From NCBI RefSeq assembly GCF_014644295.1, contig NZ_BMKK01000003.1, positions 1 through 64,000 on the forward strand: a stretch of 64,000 nucleotides of DNA. The letters are read 5' to 3'. Numbering within the stretch: position 1 is the first letter of the stretch; every line of letters starts with the position of its first letter. The notes under the pieces are model-generated. The model saw only the letters and a program-made list of their open reading frames with translations, did not search any database and was not told the origin of the DNA. This document shows, piece by piece, positions 1 to 8,739 of this stretch. A program made the position numbers and the translations under genes. The DNA is from Emticicia aquatilis. GTDB lineage: Bacteria; Bacteroidota; Bacteroidia; Cytophagales; Spirosomataceae.

Positions 1-30
1 TCATCAGAAATGATGAGACTTTTTTTGTTA
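1..30 (+). terminator. Rho-independent terminator of a gene left of the window
   Basis: Stem TCATCA / TGATGA with loop GAAA at 1-16 is followed by a run of seven T. This is a classic intrinsic terminator reading rightward. The gene it serves lies outside the window. Confidence 0.7.
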
Positions 31-437
31 TTAGCCTATACCAACCAAATTAACAAACAAAAGCGTTGTGCCTCAAACTCGGGTGAAAGACGGACTGAGA
101 GCCCCTCCAAAATTTTATTATGCAAATCAAAGGTAGCTCATAAGGCTGCCTTTTTTGCGTTTAGGTAACTACGAAAATACTAAAATAAAGTCGCTCTGTT
201 TTTCAGTTCTCATTGAAACACAATCTTTCATACATCTACGCCTCCATATTAGCATATTTTTTGACTAATTTTATGCCCCTAACTTGGTGATATTCTGCTC
301 ATTTTAGTCCCGAACTAATATTGAAAGCGTATGTAAAAATACTTTTCCATTGTTACTTTATTGCCCTTCCTAATTTTCTATATAAACATTCACCAGTATT
401 TTTTTGTAATTTTGCAGACTACTAACTTTCAATTTAG
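31..437. other. Gene-free leader region with a second terminator and possible small RNA
   Basis: No convincing coding frame is seen here. At 129-153 the arms AAAGGTAGC and GCTGCCTTT (one G-U pair) with a 7-nt loop are followed by T-rich sequence, giving a rightward terminator ending near 156. A terminator about 100 nt after the first one, with no gene between, suggests a short transcript from about 40 to 156; I recognise no RNA family in it. Further on, TAATTTTG at 407-414 fits the Bacteroidota -7 box and would start transcription about 17 nt before the gene at 438. Confidence 0.4.
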
Positions 438-1607
438 ATGGCGTACATACTTTTTGATGATGAGTTAATCAGAAATCAATTGAAACCTTTTACTTTTACT
501 CGTCCAGTTGCCGATATTCGTTGTGGTATCTTGACTATTAGAGATAAATGGGCATTTAGACTAAAAACAAAAGTTACGTGTCTTTCAAAGCGTTATTTAG
601 AAGAAATTACGGCTGAGAGTTCGATAAATACTTACATCAATGGAGCTGTTTGTCCCGACGAAATTTTAATTACTGAAATTAATAAATTGGTCGTTGGTGA
701 GTGTTTAGTTGATAGTAGTAATAATGTATTGGCCATTCGGACTACTGAAAAACTTTCTTTCCCAATAAATTTTCAAGCATTTCGGCAAAAGAGATTTGAC
801 GGTGAGATAAGTATCATCACTCAATTGCCGCATATTTTCTTGAAAAATGGTGACCAGATTAAGGCAGATTTTAAACTAATTACAGAAGGGCGACAATCGC
901 AGGAAATAACAGACCCTTTTACACGTGTATATGGTTCGGAGAATATCTTTGTTGAAGAAGGTGCGAGTATCAAATCTGTGATTTTGAACGCTGAACAAGG
1001 CCCGATATATATAGGTAAAAATGCTTCGATACAGGAAGGTTCGATTGTGATTGGGCCAGTTTCGATTGATGAAGGTAGTGTAGTGGTTTGGGGTAGTAAA
1101 ATTCGACCTAATACTACGCTTGGGCCGTACTCTAAAGCAGGTGGTGAGGTTGGAAGTTCAGTAATCTTTGGTTATTCAAACAAAGCTCACGATGGATTTT
1201 TAGGGGCTTCGGTTATTGGAGAATGGTGTAATTTGGGTGCAAATTGCAACAATTCAAACCTTAAAAATGATTATTCGGAAGTAAAACTATATAATTATGC
1301 CACCGATAAACTCGAAAAAACGGGAGAATTATTCTGTGGTTTGTTTATGGGTGATTATACAAAGGCAGGAATTAGTACGATGTTTAATACGGGAACGGTA
1401 GTTGGTGTTTGTTCAAACATTTTTGGGGCAGGTTTTCAAGATAAGCACATTCCATCTTTTATGTGGGGGGGAGCAGATACCGAATATGTAGATTATCGTT
1501 TTGATAAAGCTTTAGAGGTTATTAGAGCTACAATGGCTCGACGAAATAAAGAACTTACAGATAAGGATATTGCTATTTTGAAGCATGTTCATGATTTTAA
1601 AAAATAA
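438..1607 (+). CDS. GlmU-family sugar nucleotidyltransferase-like protein
   Basis: A 389-residue protein of the Bacteroidota family related to GlmU and other sugar-1-phosphate nucleotidyltransferases. The N-terminal part (about 1-100) starts with the conserved stretch FTFTRPVADIRCGI seen in this family. The part from about 165 to 345 is a left-handed beta helix, visible as I-G-x-x-A and E-G-S-x-V hexapeptides and the Gly-rich LGPYSKAGGEVGSS segment. The family probably makes or modifies a nucleotide sugar for the envelope, but no substrate is proven and the classical GlmU pyrophosphorylase motif at the extreme N-terminus is not seen. ATG at 438 follows a TAATTTTG box at 407-414. The polymerase III gene follows 83 nt later, after a hairpin. 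Confidence 0.85.
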   Translation: MAYILFDDELIRNQLKPFTFTRPVADIRCGILTIRDKWAFRLKTKVTCLSKRYLEEITAESSINTYINGAVCPDEILITEINKLVVGECLVDSSNNVLAIRTTEKLSFPINFQAFRQKRFDGEISIITQLPHIFLKNGDQIKADFKLITEGRQSQEITDPFTRVYGSENIFVEEGASIKSVILNAEQGPIYIGKNASIQEGSIVIGPVSIDEGSVVVWGSKIRPNTTLGPYSKAGGEVGSSVIFGYSNKAHDGFLGASVIGEWCNLGANCNNSNLKNDYSEVKLYNYATDKLEKTGELFCGLFMGDYTKAGISTMFNTGTVVGVCSNIFGAGFQDKHIPSFMWGGADTEYVDYRFDKALEVIRATMARRNKELTDKDIAILKHVHDFKK

Positions 1608-1635
1608 AGGCGTACTTACGAGGGAAGCGTTATAG

Positions 1636-1664
1636 GTAAGTCTTCGCTTCAAGCGAAGACTTAC
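1636..1664. repeat. Perfect 14-bp intergenic palindrome
   Basis: Arms 1636-1649 and 1651-1664 are perfectly complementary around a single C (GTAAGTCTTCGCTT and its complement). It has no T-run, so it is more like the dispersed palindromes of this genome than a terminator. It lies between the GlmU-like gene and the polymerase III gene. Confidence 0.7.
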
Positions 1665-1690
1665 TTGGCTTCTTTGAATCTATTTTACCA

Positions 1691-2791
1691 ATGCTTTTTC
1701 GAGAAATTATAGGTTTAGACGACGTAAAACAATCGTTGATACAGGCGGTCAATAGTAATCATGTGGCACATGCTCAGCTTTTTCATGGAGCAGAGGGTAG
1801 TGCAAACTTGGCATTGGCGTTGGCGTATGCTACCTATATTAATTGCGAAAATAAGCAAGCCGATGATGCCTGCGGACGTTGCCCAAACTGCAATAAAATG
1901 AGCAAGTTGGCTCATCCTGATGTCAATTATATTTTTCCAACTGCGGGGGGGAAATCGGTTATTTCTGAAAATTTTATGCCTCAGTGGCGTACTTTTGTAA
2001 AAGATACGCCTTACGGAACACTTTCCGACTGGCTCGAACATATTGCTATCAAACAAGGAAATATTCCTGCCGAAGAATCTCGTCAGTTGATTCAGAAACT
2101 TTCTTTGAAATCTTATGAGGGGGGCTACAAAATAGCCATTATTTGGCAATCCGAAATGCTTAATATTGCGGCGGGAAATGCTCTTTTGAAAGTTTTGGAA
2201 GAACCGCCAGAACAAACGCTGTTTTTGTTGGTTGCCAGTAGCTCGGATAAGTTATTGACGACTATCATTTCACGTACGCAACGCATCGCTGTGAGAAATT
2301 TTACGGACGATGAAATTGTCAGTTATTTGACTCAAAAACAAGACATTGGCCCCGAAAGAGCCAAACAAATTGCTTACCTTTCTGACGGAAATCTGAATCA
2401 TGCTCTGGAGATAGCTCATAAAACAGACGATGACCAACACGCTTGGTTTGCCAACTGGATGCGAATGTGCTATGCGTTGAATATTCTGAAATTAGTGCCA
2501 ATGGCTGATGAATTTGATGCCAAAGGAAAAGAGTATCAGAAAGCTATGCTTGAATATGGTTTGAGTATTTTTAGAGAGATTTTCTTGTATTGTCATGGAG
2601 GAGAAAACTTAATTCGACTTGAAGGTGATGAATTGGTGTTTGTTCAGAAATTTTCTAATGTGTTGAATATCAGCAATTTAGAGGCTATTACTAATTTGCT
2701 GAGCGAATCCCATTATCATATTGAGAGAAATGGACGTGCAAAGATGATTTTCTTGGATATTTCGTTGGCGATAGCTCGTTTGATGCGGTGA
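1691..2791 (+). CDS. holB: DNA polymerase III subunit delta prime (HolB-like)
   Basis: A 366-residue clamp-loader protein of the AAA+ delta-prime/gamma-tau type. It would help open the beta clamp during DNA replication. The N-terminal AAA+ part carries a degenerate P-loop (HGAEGSANLA, residues 32-41, without the GKT of an active ATPase), as expected for delta prime. A zinc-binding set follows with Cys52, Cys61, Cys64 and Cys67. The sensor segment NALLKVLEEPPEQT and SRTQRI (about 160-200) are typical. The C-terminal third is the poorly conserved collar domain. The start ATG at 1691 lies four codons before the conserved EIIGLDDVK motif. It stands 83 nt after the GlmU-like gene, probably in the same transcript. 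Confidence 0.88.
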   Translation: MLFREIIGLDDVKQSLIQAVNSNHVAHAQLFHGAEGSANLALALAYATYINCENKQADDACGRCPNCNKMSKLAHPDVNYIFPTAGGKSVISENFMPQWRTFVKDTPYGTLSDWLEHIAIKQGNIPAEESRQLIQKLSLKSYEGGYKIAIIWQSEMLNIAAGNALLKVLEEPPEQTLFLLVASSSDKLLTTIISRTQRIAVRNFTDDEIVSYLTQKQDIGPERAKQIAYLSDGNLNHALEIAHKTDDDQHAWFANWMRMCYALNILKLVPMADEFDAKGKEYQKAMLEYGLSIFREIFLYCHGGENLIRLEGDELVFVQKFSNVLNISNLEAITNLLSESHYHIERNGRAKMIFLDISLAIARLMR

Positions 2792-2880
2792 GGTTGGTTA
2801 CTTGTTATTGGGAAATTTGTTATTTGTTTCGACTGAGTTTCTCAAAATTTCGTAAGTGTTTTTAAGTGAAAATAATTATA

Positions 2881-2928
2881 GGCGAACCAGAGGCAAACGT
2901 TGCCCGGTTCGCCCCACAGATAAATATG
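2881..2928 (+). promoter_or_regulatory. Leader hairpin plus CGCCCCACA box ending at the hemC start
   Basis: Outer arms GGCGAACC (2881-2888) and GGTTCGCC (2906-2913) enclose inner arms GGCAA (2892-2896) and TTGCC (2901-2905 region). CGCCCCACA (2910-2918) then precedes ATG at 2926 by seven A/T-rich bases. The same arrangement precedes three other genes in the window (at 24356, 45291 and 52490). It may shape translation initiation, or be a repeat that inserts beside start codons. Confidence 0.6.
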
Positions 2929-3864
2929 AAAATAAAGATTGGTACACGTGGTAGTAAATTGGCTCTTTGGCAGGCTTATTATATTGAAGATAAACTGAAA
3001 GCTGATGGCATTGAAACTGAAATAGTAATTATAGAAACAAAAGGCGATAAGATTCTTGACCGAGCTTTATCAAAAATTGGTAGTAAAGGAGTTTTTACCG
3101 AAGAATTGGAAGACCAATTGCGTTCGGGAGAAATTGATATTGCCGTTCACTCTGCCAAAGATTTGCAGTCGGAATTGGCTGATGATTTAGAACTAATTGC
3201 CTTTACTGAGCGTGAGAAAATTGCTGATGTTTTGGTGAGTTTCAATAAAAATTTATCGCTTGGTAGTGGCGAAAGCTTTGTGGTCGGAACTTCTTCTACT
3301 CGACGAGTGGCTATGCTTCGCCATTATTATCCACATATAAAAATTGTGGATATGCGTGGAAATTTGCAAACTCGCTTGCGTAAACTCGAAGAAGGACAAT
3401 GTGATGCTCTTTTGTTGGCTTATGCGGGCGTGCATCGCATGGGATACCATGAGATGATTGCTCAAGAACTTCTTACAACCCAGTTTACGCCGCCTGTGGG
3501 GCAAGGTTGTGTGGCGATTGAAGCCGCTAAGAGTTTATCGGAAGAAAAACGTGCTGCTATTCGTAATTTAATTAATGACGATGTAACTGAGAAGTGTTTA
3601 ATAGCCGAGAGAGCATATTTACGTAAGTTGCAAGGTGGTTGTTCGATTCCGTCGTTTGGGTGGTGTGTGGCAGAAGAAAAGAATGGAGAATTAGCTTTAA
3701 ATATGACTTCGGGAATCATTAGCCTTGATGGTAAAATGATTGTCAAGAAAAATGAGTCAAAATCAGCTGCTGAGGCCGAACAACTCGGTGAAACTTTGGC
3801 TGAAAAAGTGCTAAGAAGCGGCGGAGCAGAGATTTTGGAGGGAATTAGAAATAATATTTCGTAA
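2926..3864 (+). CDS. hemC: Hydroxymethylbilane synthase (porphobilinogen deaminase)
   Basis: Condenses four porphobilinogen molecules to hydroxymethylbilane in tetrapyrrole (heme, siroheme) synthesis; cytosolic. The N-terminus IGTRGSKLALWQA, the catalytic Asp79 in HSAKDLQ, the Arg-rich GTSSTRRVAML (about 121-131) and the cofactor-binding Cys239 in GGCSIP are all present. I prefer ATG at 2926 (312 residues) over the GTG at 2866. The protein family starts at the KIKIGTRGS segment, and the 20 extra residues would be encoded by a palindromic repeat. It lies 134 nt after the polymerase III gene and converges on the M16 peptidase gene. No other heme gene is adjacent. Confidence 0.95.
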   Translation: MKIKIGTRGSKLALWQAYYIEDKLKADGIETEIVIIETKGDKILDRALSKIGSKGVFTEELEDQLRSGEIDIAVHSAKDLQSELADDLELIAFTEREKIADVLVSFNKNLSLGSGESFVVGTSSTRRVAMLRHYYPHIKIVDMRGNLQTRLRKLEEGQCDALLLAYAGVHRMGYHEMIAQELLTTQFTPPVGQGCVAIEAAKSLSEEKRAAIRNLINDDVTEKCLIAERAYLRKLQGGCSIPSFGWCVAEEKNGELALNMTSGIISLDGKMIVKKNESKSAAEAEQLGETLAEKVLRSGGAEILEGIRNNIS

Positions 3865-3869
3865 GAACT

Positions 3870-3902
3870 AAACGTGTGAGGTATCCAAAACCTCACACGT
3901 TT
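3870..3902. terminator. Bidirectional terminator between hemC and the M16 gene
   Basis: 13-bp arms 3870-3882 (AAACGTGTGAGGT) and 3890-3902 with a 7-nt loop lie between two convergent stop codons. Flanking sequence is A/T-rich without a long T-run. Confidence 0.65.
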
Positions 3903-3909
3903 GATAATA

Positions 3910-5307
3910 TTAATCCTTAATTTCTTCTTTAATTTGTACCTCAGTTACTGGGCCGTATTTTTCGGCAATCTTCTTAATCTCGGACGATTTTCCTACCATT
4001 ACAAACTGCAATTTATCTTTCGGAAAATAAGTATCAATGATTGATTTGGCTTTTTCAAGCGTAAGTCCATCAACGTTTTTTTCGAAATTATTGATGAAAG
4101 ACTCATCGAAATTATACCAAAACATTTGTGTCAATAAACCTGATAATTGTCCTGCGGTTTCGTAGCGTGGCGGAAATTGTCCTTTTACATAGTTTTTGGC
4201 CGAAGCGAGAGCGTTTTCGTCGATGCCGTTTTTGTGAAGTTTATCCAGCACTTCCAAGGCTTTATCGATGGCGGCTTCGGTAGTTTTATTTGCCGTGAAT
4301 GTTGAAATGGCGAATGTTCCACCAGTTTTCAATGGACTGAAACGGCTATTGGCCCCGTAAGTAAGACCAGTATTTACACGAAGTTCGTCGTTAAGCATTG
4401 AGGTAAATCTGCCGCCAAAAAGCGTATTTATAACATCAATTGCTACGTAATCTGGGTTATTTCTACTAATTCCTGCGGCTCCGATATTGAAAGTTGTTTC
4501 ACGAGCATCATCTTTATTGATAAGCAAAACACGGTTTCCGGTTGGCTTTGCGATTGGCTTCGCTGCTAAGTTTTCCTGTGTTTTTGTGCCTTTTTTCCAC
4601 GAACCTAATAAAGCTGTTAAAATATTTTTCATTTCTACACTATTGAAATCACCAACTACTGAAATGGCTGAGGCTTCGGGTAAGTAATTTTCTTTGTAGA
4701 AAGTTTTTATATCTTCAACAGTCAGCGGACTAACAGTCGATTTTTTTCCTTGAATGATATTCCCATACACGTGGCTTCCGTACATAAATTTATCAAAATA
4801 AGCAGGCAAAACCGAGCGTGGACTTTCTTTTTGTTGGTCGAGATTTGAGAGTAAACGCTTCTTTTCTTTTTCAAATTCTGCATTATCGAAAGCTGGTTCG
4901 AGCAAAACTTCTTTGATAATACCCAACACTTTGTCTTTATCTTTGGTAGCAAATTTGGCCGATAAACCTGCTGACTCTTTTGAAGCATAGGTATTTACGT
5001 AAGCTCCTATGAAATCGAGTTCTTCGTCGAGTTGGGCTTTTGTGTAGCTTTTTGTGCCGTGTTTAAGAGCAGTTGCTGTCAAAGAAGCCAATCCTGCCTT
5101 TGTGCCGTCATAGATGGCTCCTGCTGGTAAAACTACCGATACGCTGATAACTGGCACTTCTTTCTGTTCCATCAAGTAAACAGTCAGGCCGTTAGCTAAT
5201 TTGAATTTTTGATATTTGGGCAACTGGTAATTTTGTGCCAAAATTAGGCTGCTGCTTAGGCATATCGCCAAAGCTGCGGTGAAGAATATTTTGATGTATT
5301 TAGACAT
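3910..5307 (-). CDS. M16-family peptidase-like protein, catalytic motif absent
   Basis: A 465-residue secreted protein with a signal peptide (MSKYIKIFFTAALAIC to about AQ at 25). It has the M16 fold: FKLANGLTVYLMEQKEVP near 36-53 and the VVLPAGAIYDG strand. Where active M16 enzymes have HxxEH, this one reads GLASLTATALKHGT (about 72-85), so zinc is not bound there. It is therefore probably the non-catalytic half of a two-protein peptidase. The half with HFFEH is encoded just upstream (5450-6766). ATG at 5307 gives a clean signal peptide; an earlier start at 5349 would translate an AGTC-type repeat. Expected location is periplasmic or outer-membrane associated. Confidence 0.88.
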   Translation of the reverse strand: MSKYIKIFFTAALAICLSSSLILAQNYQLPKYQKFKLANGLTVYLMEQKEVPVISVSVVLPAGAIYDGTKAGLASLTATALKHGTKSYTKAQLDEELDFIGAYVNTYASKESAGLSAKFATKDKDKVLGIIKEVLLEPAFDNAEFEKEKKRLLSNLDQQKESPRSVLPAYFDKFMYGSHVYGNIIQGKKSTVSPLTVEDIKTFYKENYLPEASAISVVGDFNSVEMKNILTALLGSWKKGTKTQENLAAKPIAKPTGNRVLLINKDDARETTFNIGAAGISRNNPDYVAIDVINTLFGGRFTSMLNDELRVNTGLTYGANSRFSPLKTGGTFAISTFTANKTTEAAIDKALEVLDKLHKNGIDENALASAKNYVKGQFPPRYETAGQLSGLLTQMFWYNFDESFINNFEKNVDGLTLEKAKSIIDTYFPKDKLQFVMVGKSSEIKKIAEKYGPVTEVQIKEEIKD

Positions 5308-5334
5308 GATTTTAGACAAGAGATTTGAGAATAA

Positions 5335-5372
5335 GTAGTCCACCGTCAATGGTCGGTAGTCTACAGTAAAGC
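5335..5372. repeat. AGTC-rich intergenic repeat
   Basis: The stretch around AGTCCACCGTCAATGGTC resembles stretches at 25622-25656, 53491-53522 and 62431-62462. All are built from AGTC/GACT words joined by CAC, GAT or AAT. It lies between the two M16 genes. Confidence 0.5.
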
Positions 5373-5414
5373 GTTCATTGTTAGTTTTTTACGCAAAAAA
5401 AAATAAAATATTTC

Positions 5415-5446
5415 AGTTATTGCCTGTGTCCTCACAGGCAATAACT
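5415..5446 (-). terminator. Terminator downstream of the catalytic M16 gene
   Basis: 14-bp arms 5415-5428 and 5433-5446 with a 4-nt loop. On the minus strand they are followed by a long T-rich tail. It sits directly after the stop codon at 5450 and should reduce read-through into the partner gene. Confidence 0.85.
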
Positions 5447-5449
5447 ACC

Positions 5450-6766
5450 TTATTCTTCGGTATTTGCTTTCAGGATACCTACTGTGCGAGTGGTTTTCTT
5501 GAAATATTTTTTTGCTACGTTTTTGATATCATCTACCGTTACTTTATTGAAGGCCGCTGGTGCGTCAAACATTTTTTTGTAGTCGCCAAAGAAAACTTCG
5601 TAGGTGCCGATATTATTTGATTTTCCATTAATGGTCTCGATTTGACCATAGAATTCCATCAATTTCTGATTCTTGATTTTCTGCAATTCTTTTTCGGTAA
5701 TACCTTCGGTTTTAATTTTCTCAATTTCTTCATAAATCGCTTTTTCTAAATCATTTTCGTTGACCTTAGCGGCTGCGGTTGCATAAATACCAAACAAAGT
5801 TGGGTCGAAACTTTCGCCAAAATTGGTGAAAACTTGGGTAGCCAATTGTTTTTTGTCAACCAACGAGCCATACAAACGAGAAGAATTACCGCTACTAAGA
5901 ATATCGCTTAAAATAGTAAGTGCATAATAATCTTCGTTTTTCGATTCTGGCACTTTGTAGGCAATCATCAAGGCTGGCGTAGAAACATCTTTTTGCACCC
6001 AAACACGGCGTTCGCCAGTTTGTGGAGGTTCAACAATCATTACTTTTGGGGGTTCGGGCTGGGCAGGAATTGACTCAATGTATTTTTCGGCCAAACGCTT
6101 TACTTCATCAAACTTTACATTTCCCGAAATTACAGTTACACAGTTATTTGGGGCATAGTAAGTCTTGAAATAACGCTCTAAATCTGACTGCTTCCAGTTT
6201 TTCATGTCATCTTCATAGCCAATAACTGGCCAATGATAAGGGTGTTCTTGAAAAGCAGTGCCTTGAACAGTTTCCGAAAGTAATCTCCACTTCGAGTTTT
6301 CGAGGCCTGTGCTACGTTCGCTCAAAACTACGCCTCTTTCACTCTCAACCATTTTAGGGTCGATACTTAGTGTTGCGATGCGGTCGCCTTCTAAATCGAA
6401 AATCACTTCGGTGGCCGATGAAGGAAACCAGTTGGTGTAAACTGTTACGTTTTCGGTGGTGTAAGCGTTGTTTGCTCCACCATTAAATTCCATAGTGCGG
6501 TCAAACATCTTTGGGCCGTACTTTTTCGCCCCGTTGAACATCATGTGTTCAAAAAAGTGCGAAAGTCCCGTAATACCTTGATATTCGTTGCGGCTACCTA
6601 CTCGGTAGAATAAATACATGTTGGCATTAGGAATAGAACTGTCTTCAATCACCAAAAATTTCATGCCGTTTCTGAGTGTGAATGTTTTTACGTCTTCTGC
6701 TTTCATTTGTGCATTGGCCGAGAGTAGCCCCACACACAAAAGTGCAGACATCAGAAGCTTTTTCAT
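5450..6766 (-). CDS. M16-family zinc metallopeptidase (catalytic)
   Basis: A 438-residue secreted peptidase with a signal peptide (MKKLLMSALLCVGLLSANAQ). The zinc motif HFFEHMMF is at residues 70-77, within the conserved GITGLSHFFEHMMFNG region. The distal zinc ligand should lie in the ERGVVLSER segment near 140-150. M16 peptidases degrade peptides inside a clamshell made of two homologous halves. The partner lacking the motif is encoded next (3910-5307), so the two probably act as a heterodimer in the periplasm. I chose ATG at 6766 because it begins the signal peptide; the upstream ATG at 6808 adds a non-hydrophobic extension. Confidence 0.92.
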   Translation of the reverse strand: MKKLLMSALLCVGLLSANAQMKAEDVKTFTLRNGMKFLVIEDSSIPNANMYLFYRVGSRNEYQGITGLSHFFEHMMFNGAKKYGPKMFDRTMEFNGGANNAYTTENVTVYTNWFPSSATEVIFDLEGDRIATLSIDPKMVESERGVVLSERSTGLENSKWRLLSETVQGTAFQEHPYHWPVIGYEDDMKNWKQSDLERYFKTYYAPNNCVTVISGNVKFDEVKRLAEKYIESIPAQPEPPKVMIVEPPQTGERRVWVQKDVSTPALMIAYKVPESKNEDYYALTILSDILSSGNSSRLYGSLVDKKQLATQVFTNFGESFDPTLFGIYATAAAKVNENDLEKAIYEEIEKIKTEGITEKELQKIKNQKLMEFYGQIETINGKSNNIGTYEVFFGDYKKMFDAPAAFNKVTVDDIKNVAKKYFKKTTRTVGILKANTEE

Positions 6767-6839
6767 TGGAATAAATTTTAATTGTTGATTAGCCTGTAAA
6801 ACTATCAATTTTAAGCTTTTGTTGTGCTTTTTTATTTCT

Positions 6840-6876
6840 TAAAAAAACATAAAGCGTTGGATGAATACCAACGCTC
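6840..6876 (-). terminator. Terminator after the EF-hand-like secreted protein gene
   Basis: Arms AGCGTTGG (6853-6860) and CCAACGCT (6868-6875). On the minus strand the stem is followed by TTATGTTTTTTT. It ends the transcript of the 6907-8706 gene. Confidence 0.85.
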
Positions 6877-6906
6877 GATAGGAGTAAAACCATGTTTCAA
6901 GAAACT

Positions 6907-8706
6907 TTAGTTGCTCCCACCAGTCTGTACACTACCAAAACTGAAAGTCGGTAATGGAATTTTTACGCTGAAAAACCAATATCTTTTATCATTCGGAACG
7001 TTGTAGCCGATGCCGCCTTGTAGCCAATCTTTAAACAGTGAAACCGTAAGTCCAACGCCAAGCTCTGGGACATCATCTTTATTAAAATCCATCGAAGCGA
7101 AGTTTAGCCCCCAACCCAGACCGAAGTATTTATTGTAGCTAACTGATTTTCGACGAAGTTTTTTGTCGAAAAGGCCTGTCATAATAAAACTATAAGAAGC
7201 TGCTGGCTGAAAAACTGTTTTGATAGGCAAAGTCTGTGAGTGTGGGTCTGCGAAAATCACACCTACGGTTGTATGTACACTCGGAAGCACTTTAAACAAG
7301 TAAATGCGGTCGGTTTCGAGCGTTTGAGTTGAATTTTGTCCAGTACTCGTGCCAATTTTAATAATCACAAAATCGCCTTCTTGGCGAAAACCAGTGTCTT
7401 TCAGCGAAAATTCGGTTTCTTGTGGCAGTGCATTAAAGGCCAGTTTTGTGTTCAAATCTGAAAATTGTAAGGTACTTTCATCAAAACTACTGCCTTTGAA
7501 AAAACCAATCAGCTCGTTTTTGGCTGTATTGAGGTTTTCTAAATCGCTATTGATGCCAGTCACAACGCCGTTGAGTTGCGTTTGTAGGGCAGTTAAATCG
7601 GTTTTTATTTCGCCTGCGGCTTGATTGGCAAGTTTCTGAACTAATGGAATGTATTTGTTTTTGAGGGTGTCAACAATCAATCGGCTGGTTGTATTATAAA
7701 GGTTACTCAAATCGCTTTGGGTTTGTAGTAAAAATTGCTGTGAACTCATGCCTTGAGCCGAGCTTGGATTCTTGTATTTTTCGCCCAAAGCTTTCAAGCT
7801 ATTAGCGTAGTTTTGTAAATCAATAAAAACTGGACGAACCTGTGCGATAACTGCTGGAGCTTGAGTTTTGTATTTATCGACCAGATTTTTAGCAAAATCT
7901 CGTAAACTCGCTAAGGATTTGAAAGTAGCTGTATTCTGAAAAACATCCGTAACGAGCTGCATCACTTCCTGATTCGTAACTTTTCCATTTTGATTGGTAT
8001 CAGTGATTAAATCCGAAAAAGTTTTGAGTTGTTGTTGCTGGGCATCGCTCAACTGAAAATTGAATCTTTCTACCTCATATCTATCGCCTTTTTGGAGTGA
8101 ATCGAAACCCGCCAAATGAATGGGTGTTTGCCCCTGTTTGGTTACTATCCAAGCTCCGAGTTGCACCAAAATCTTTTGATTACTGATGGAGTCTTTGATG
8201 ATTTTTCTTAAATCTTCGGATAAACTTTGGGCAGCATCAAACAAAGCACCATATTGTCCACTTTTTGTGGCGAGTTCGTTGAGTGGAAGTTTATTGAGTT
8301 TATCATCGAAATCGTCGGCAATTTCGGGAGCGGCATCTAAGATGGCGTTCGGGGCTTCGGCAGCATCGGCAATGGATTTGGCATAAACCGCAAACGAACC
8401 TGTATTATTCGTAAGGTTTTTGAAGTTTTTGTTCGATTCCTTGATTTTATCCAACGATTCTTTGCGTTTACTCAGAGCAATGCTGACTTTATTGACCTTA
8501 TCCCAAAAACTTTTTGGAAGCTGCGTTTTTGAACGCATACGACGAGCTAACGAATCAGAATTGATTTTTATCTGAATATCGCTGTTGATATCCACCACCT
8601 TTTTTTCGGTTGCTGAGCCGCCATCATCGTCTTTTTCTGTCCAATTTAAAATTTGGGCATTGACAACGGACGAAATTAAAAATAAGAAAAGGAAAAGTTT
8701 TTTCAT
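6907..8706 (-). CDS. Unknown secreted protein with one EF-hand-like loop
   Basis: A 599-residue protein that I do not recognise. It has a signal peptide (MKKLFLFLFLISSVVNAQ). A long helical middle (about 50-420) is rich in Lys, Asp, Gln and Leu. A calcium-type loop DTNQNGKVTNQE is near residues 236-247. The C-terminal 170 residues are beta-rich with alternating hydrophobics and Gly (FGLGWGLNFASM, GIGYNVPNDKRYWFF), as in a small outer-membrane barrel or its partner. ATG at 8706 is used; a TTG three codons earlier is less likely. Upstream lies the 148-residue unknown gene (33-nt gap), so the two are probably co-transcribed. An outer-membrane or periplasmic structural role is an inference only. 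Confidence 0.7.
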   Translation of the reverse strand: MKKLFLFLFLISSVVNAQILNWTEKDDDGGSATEKKVVDINSDIQIKINSDSLARRMRSKTQLPKSFWDKVNKVSIALSKRKESLDKIKESNKNFKNLTNNTGSFAVYAKSIADAAEAPNAILDAAPEIADDFDDKLNKLPLNELATKSGQYGALFDAAQSLSEDLRKIIKDSISNQKILVQLGAWIVTKQGQTPIHLAGFDSLQKGDRYEVERFNFQLSDAQQQQLKTFSDLITDTNQNGKVTNQEVMQLVTDVFQNTATFKSLASLRDFAKNLVDKYKTQAPAVIAQVRPVFIDLQNYANSLKALGEKYKNPSSAQGMSSQQFLLQTQSDLSNLYNTTSRLIVDTLKNKYIPLVQKLANQAAGEIKTDLTALQTQLNGVVTGINSDLENLNTAKNELIGFFKGSSFDESTLQFSDLNTKLAFNALPQETEFSLKDTGFRQEGDFVIIKIGTSTGQNSTQTLETDRIYLFKVLPSVHTTVGVIFADPHSQTLPIKTVFQPAASYSFIMTGLFDKKLRRKSVSYNKYFGLGWGLNFASMDFNKDDVPELGVGLTVSLFKDWLQGGIGYNVPNDKRYWFFSVKIPLPTFSFGSVQTGGSN

Positions 8707-8739
8707 GGCTATCAAGACTTTGTTCGGTTTTTTGAAGAA

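Noticed and set aside
1715-2215. Minus-strand frame opposite the polymerase III delta prime gene
   Set aside because: No recognisable motif; the plus strand encodes a clear clamp-loader protein over the same bases.
2866-2925. GTG start and 20-residue extension of HemC
   Set aside because: The extension is the translation of a palindromic repeat, and the enzyme family starts at the KIKIGTRGS segment.
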